From: JAXDBV01 sp034678415
GTDB lineage: Bacteria; Bacteroidota; Bacteroidia; Bacteroidales; VadinHA17
Assembly: GCA_034678415.1 (NCBI GenBank)
Contig: JAXDBV010000280.1
Location: forward strand, 1 to 16,255
Direction: 5' to 3'
DNA: 16,255 nucleotides
Shown piece by piece: positions 14,834 through 16,255 of this stretch. Both the position numbers and the translations under genes were made by a program. Numbering within the stretch: the stretch's first letter is position 1; each line of letters begins with the position of its first letter. Under the pieces are notes generated by a model. It saw only the letters and a program-made list of their open reading frames with translations, searched no databases and had not been told where the DNA came from.

Positions 14834-15292
14834 GAGAATGACCGAAGGTACTAAAATTAATTTCTGTTGGTGATAATCGATGAGATCATTAATCCCCTTC
14901 GTAATGGGACATGGTGTAACAATACTCTTGCGACCCCGGATTACAGGCCTGTGGCGCCATCAGCGATGTAAACGGTTCGTAAGACGCGGGAGAATCATGG
15001 AAATTGGTGCCCAAGTCCCCGCAAATTACTAGTTAAACAATTCGGCGTCTTTTCCACTTGCCTTATTATTAACCATTAACCATCTCTTTATTATCCCGTT
15101 TAATTTTAATTACAGGCTGTATTTCAGTGGTTTATATATTCATTTCCCGGAAAAGTTCCATCCGGCTTATCAGGTTCATACGGGATGCCAGGCAATGATG
15201 GGGGGAATACAGGATCAGAATAAAGAAAGAGGGACTTTATGCTCTTTTCATTATTCTGAAGTATGTCTGTTGGGTATCGTACGGCTCAGATT
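14834..15292. other. Intergenic gap, no gene seen
   Basis: About 460 bases lie between two minus-strand genes. No credible frame was found. TACCTTCG on the minus strand (complement of about 14845-14852) could be a -7 element for the radical-SAM gene. ACAGGCCTGT (14943-14952) is a 10-base palindrome. AAAGAG/CTCTTT (15226-15247) is a weak A/T-rich hairpin that might terminate the arsenite permease transcript. Confidence 0.45.
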
Positions 15293-16255
15293 CTATTGTT
15301 TTGTGATAGAAGTCCAGGATAAATTTTTCTTAAATGCCAGGGCAACGTTAACCAGGAGGATTAATACCGGCACTTCTACCAGTGGACCAATCACTGTGGC
15401 AAAAGCTGCCTCGGAATTGATACCAAACACGGCCACCGCAACCGCAATCGCCAGTTCAAAATCATTGCTTCCGGCGGTAAAAGCCATGGTTGTTGATTTT
15501 TCATATCCATGACCCATCCGTTTTGCAATGAAAAATGTGGTAAAAAACATCAGGGCAAAATAGACTGTATAGGGAACAGCAACTCTCAGAACATCAACCG
15601 GTAATCTTATTATGTTTTCTCCCTTAAGAGAGAACATCACAAAAATTGTGAAAAGAAGAGCAATGGGTGTAAGCCAGGATATTTTCGGTATGAACTTACT
15701 GTAGTACCAGTCATCGCCTGAAATTCTGCGAAATACCAGATTGGTAATCAGTCCCGTGAAGAAAGGGACACCGAGAAAGATGAATACCGTTTTTGCGATC
15801 TCGGAAATAGAAACCTCCACGATGGAACCCCTTAACCCGAACAAGGGCGGAAGGATGGTAATGAAAATGTAAGCATACACTGAATAAAGGAATACCTGGA
15901 ACAAGGCATTGAATGCCACCAATCCGGCAGCCAGTTCAGTATCTCCTTTTGCCAGATCATTCCAGACAAGGACCATAGCGATACACCTTGCCAGTCCAAC
16001 AAGAATTACTCCCACCATCAATCCGGGATGGTTTTGAAGAAATAAAATAGCAAGTAAAAACATAACAACCGGTCCGACAATCCAGTTCTGAGTAAGTGAC
16101 AGCCCCAGCAGTTTCAGGTTTTTAAACACCAGTGGTAGTTTTTCGTATCTGACTTTTGCCAGGGGGGGATACATCATAAGGATAAGACCGATGGCGATAG
16201 GTATATTTGTTGTTCCCCTGCTGAATGAATTCCAGAATCCTGAAATTTCCGGGAT
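15293..16255 (-). CDS. arsB: ACR3-family arsenite efflux permease (5' end cut by window edge)
   Basis: The frame stays open to the right edge, so the gene starts outside the window. The visible 320 residues begin IPEISGFWNSFSRG and include TTNIPIAIGLILMMYPPLAKV, the signature near the first helices of ACR3 permeases (about 350 residues, ten helices); roughly 30 N-terminal residues are missing. The conserved Cys in GLARCIAMVLVWND (visible residue 91) and the Glu in GPLVEVPVLI (visible residue 294), both needed for transport in characterised ACR3 proteins, are present. It exports arsenite across the inner membrane, energised by the proton motive force. An internal ATG at 16177 is not the real start, because family sequence continues upstream of it. 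Other ars genes, if any, should lie to the right. Confidence 0.93.
   Translation of the reverse strand: MPEISGFWNSFSRGTTNIPIAIGLILMMYPPLAKVRYEKLPLVFKNLKLLGLSLTQNWIVGPVVMFLLAILFLQNHPGLMVGVILVGLARCIAMVLVWNDLAKGDTELAAGLVAFNALFQVFLYSVYAYIFITILPPLFGLRGSIVEVSISEIAKTVFIFLGVPFFTGLITNLVFRRISGDDWYYSKFIPKISWLTPIALLFTIFVMFSLKGENIIRLPVDVLRVAVPYTVYFALMFFTTFFIAKRMGHGYEKSTTMAFTAGSNDFELAIAVAVAVFGINSEAAFATVIGPLVEVPVLILLVNVALAFKKNLSWTSITKQ

Noticed and set aside
15293..16177. Taking the ATG at 16177 as the start of the arsenite permease
   Set aside because: Family sequence (TTNIPIAIGLIL) continues in frame upstream to the window edge, so the gene is 5'-truncated by the window.

Overview
The window looks like a chromosomal segment of a Bacteroidota (Bacteroidales-like) bacterium. 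The evidence is a secreted FISUMP-domain protein with the typical Bacteroidota 'QAFSYQA' N-terminal domain, a SusC-type stand-alone TonB plug protein, several lipoproteins with Asp-rich tails after the lipid cysteine, few Shine-Dalgarno sites, and promoter-like TTnG-N19-TAnnTTTn sequences. Most genes are of moderate GC. The first ~450 bases are visibly AT-richer.

Region 1 (1-1550, minus strand): a truncated AT-rich lipoprotein gene lies downstream of a complete tyrosine recombinase. The ~170-base spacer between them holds an imperfect palindrome of about 60 bases that could fold like an integron attC site. The recombinase ends in a tail resembling that of integron integrases. Together they look like an integron-like or cassette-capturing locus, the most interesting candidate system here.

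Region 2 (1551-2630): about 1 kb with no convincing intact gene. It contains a cluster of perfect palindromes and direct repeats (1917-2057) and a possible broken gene remnant (2407-2550).

Region 3 (2631-6407): a minus-strand barrel-less TonB plug protein is divergent from a two-gene plus-strand unit. That unit encodes a membrane-anchored glycerophosphodiester phosphodiesterase and an LTA-synthase-like (MdoB/sulfatase-fold) membrane transferase, plausibly acting together on glycerophosphate or other head-group substituents of the envelope.

Region 4 (6744-12051): secreted and surface proteins. They are a 795-residue FISUMP protein with two kinds of tandem repeats, a 483-residue secreted protein with an aromatic/His core and a long basic Ser/Thr/Arg/Ala-rich tail, and a convergent cadherin-like lipoprotein. 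Opposed intrinsic terminators separate the last two.

Region 5 (12495-16255): a DUF1846 protein, a convergent radical-SAM protein with an unusual CX3CX3C cluster motif, and a 5'-truncated ACR3 arsenite efflux permease running off the right edge. No rRNA, tRNA, CRISPR array or insertion sequence was seen.
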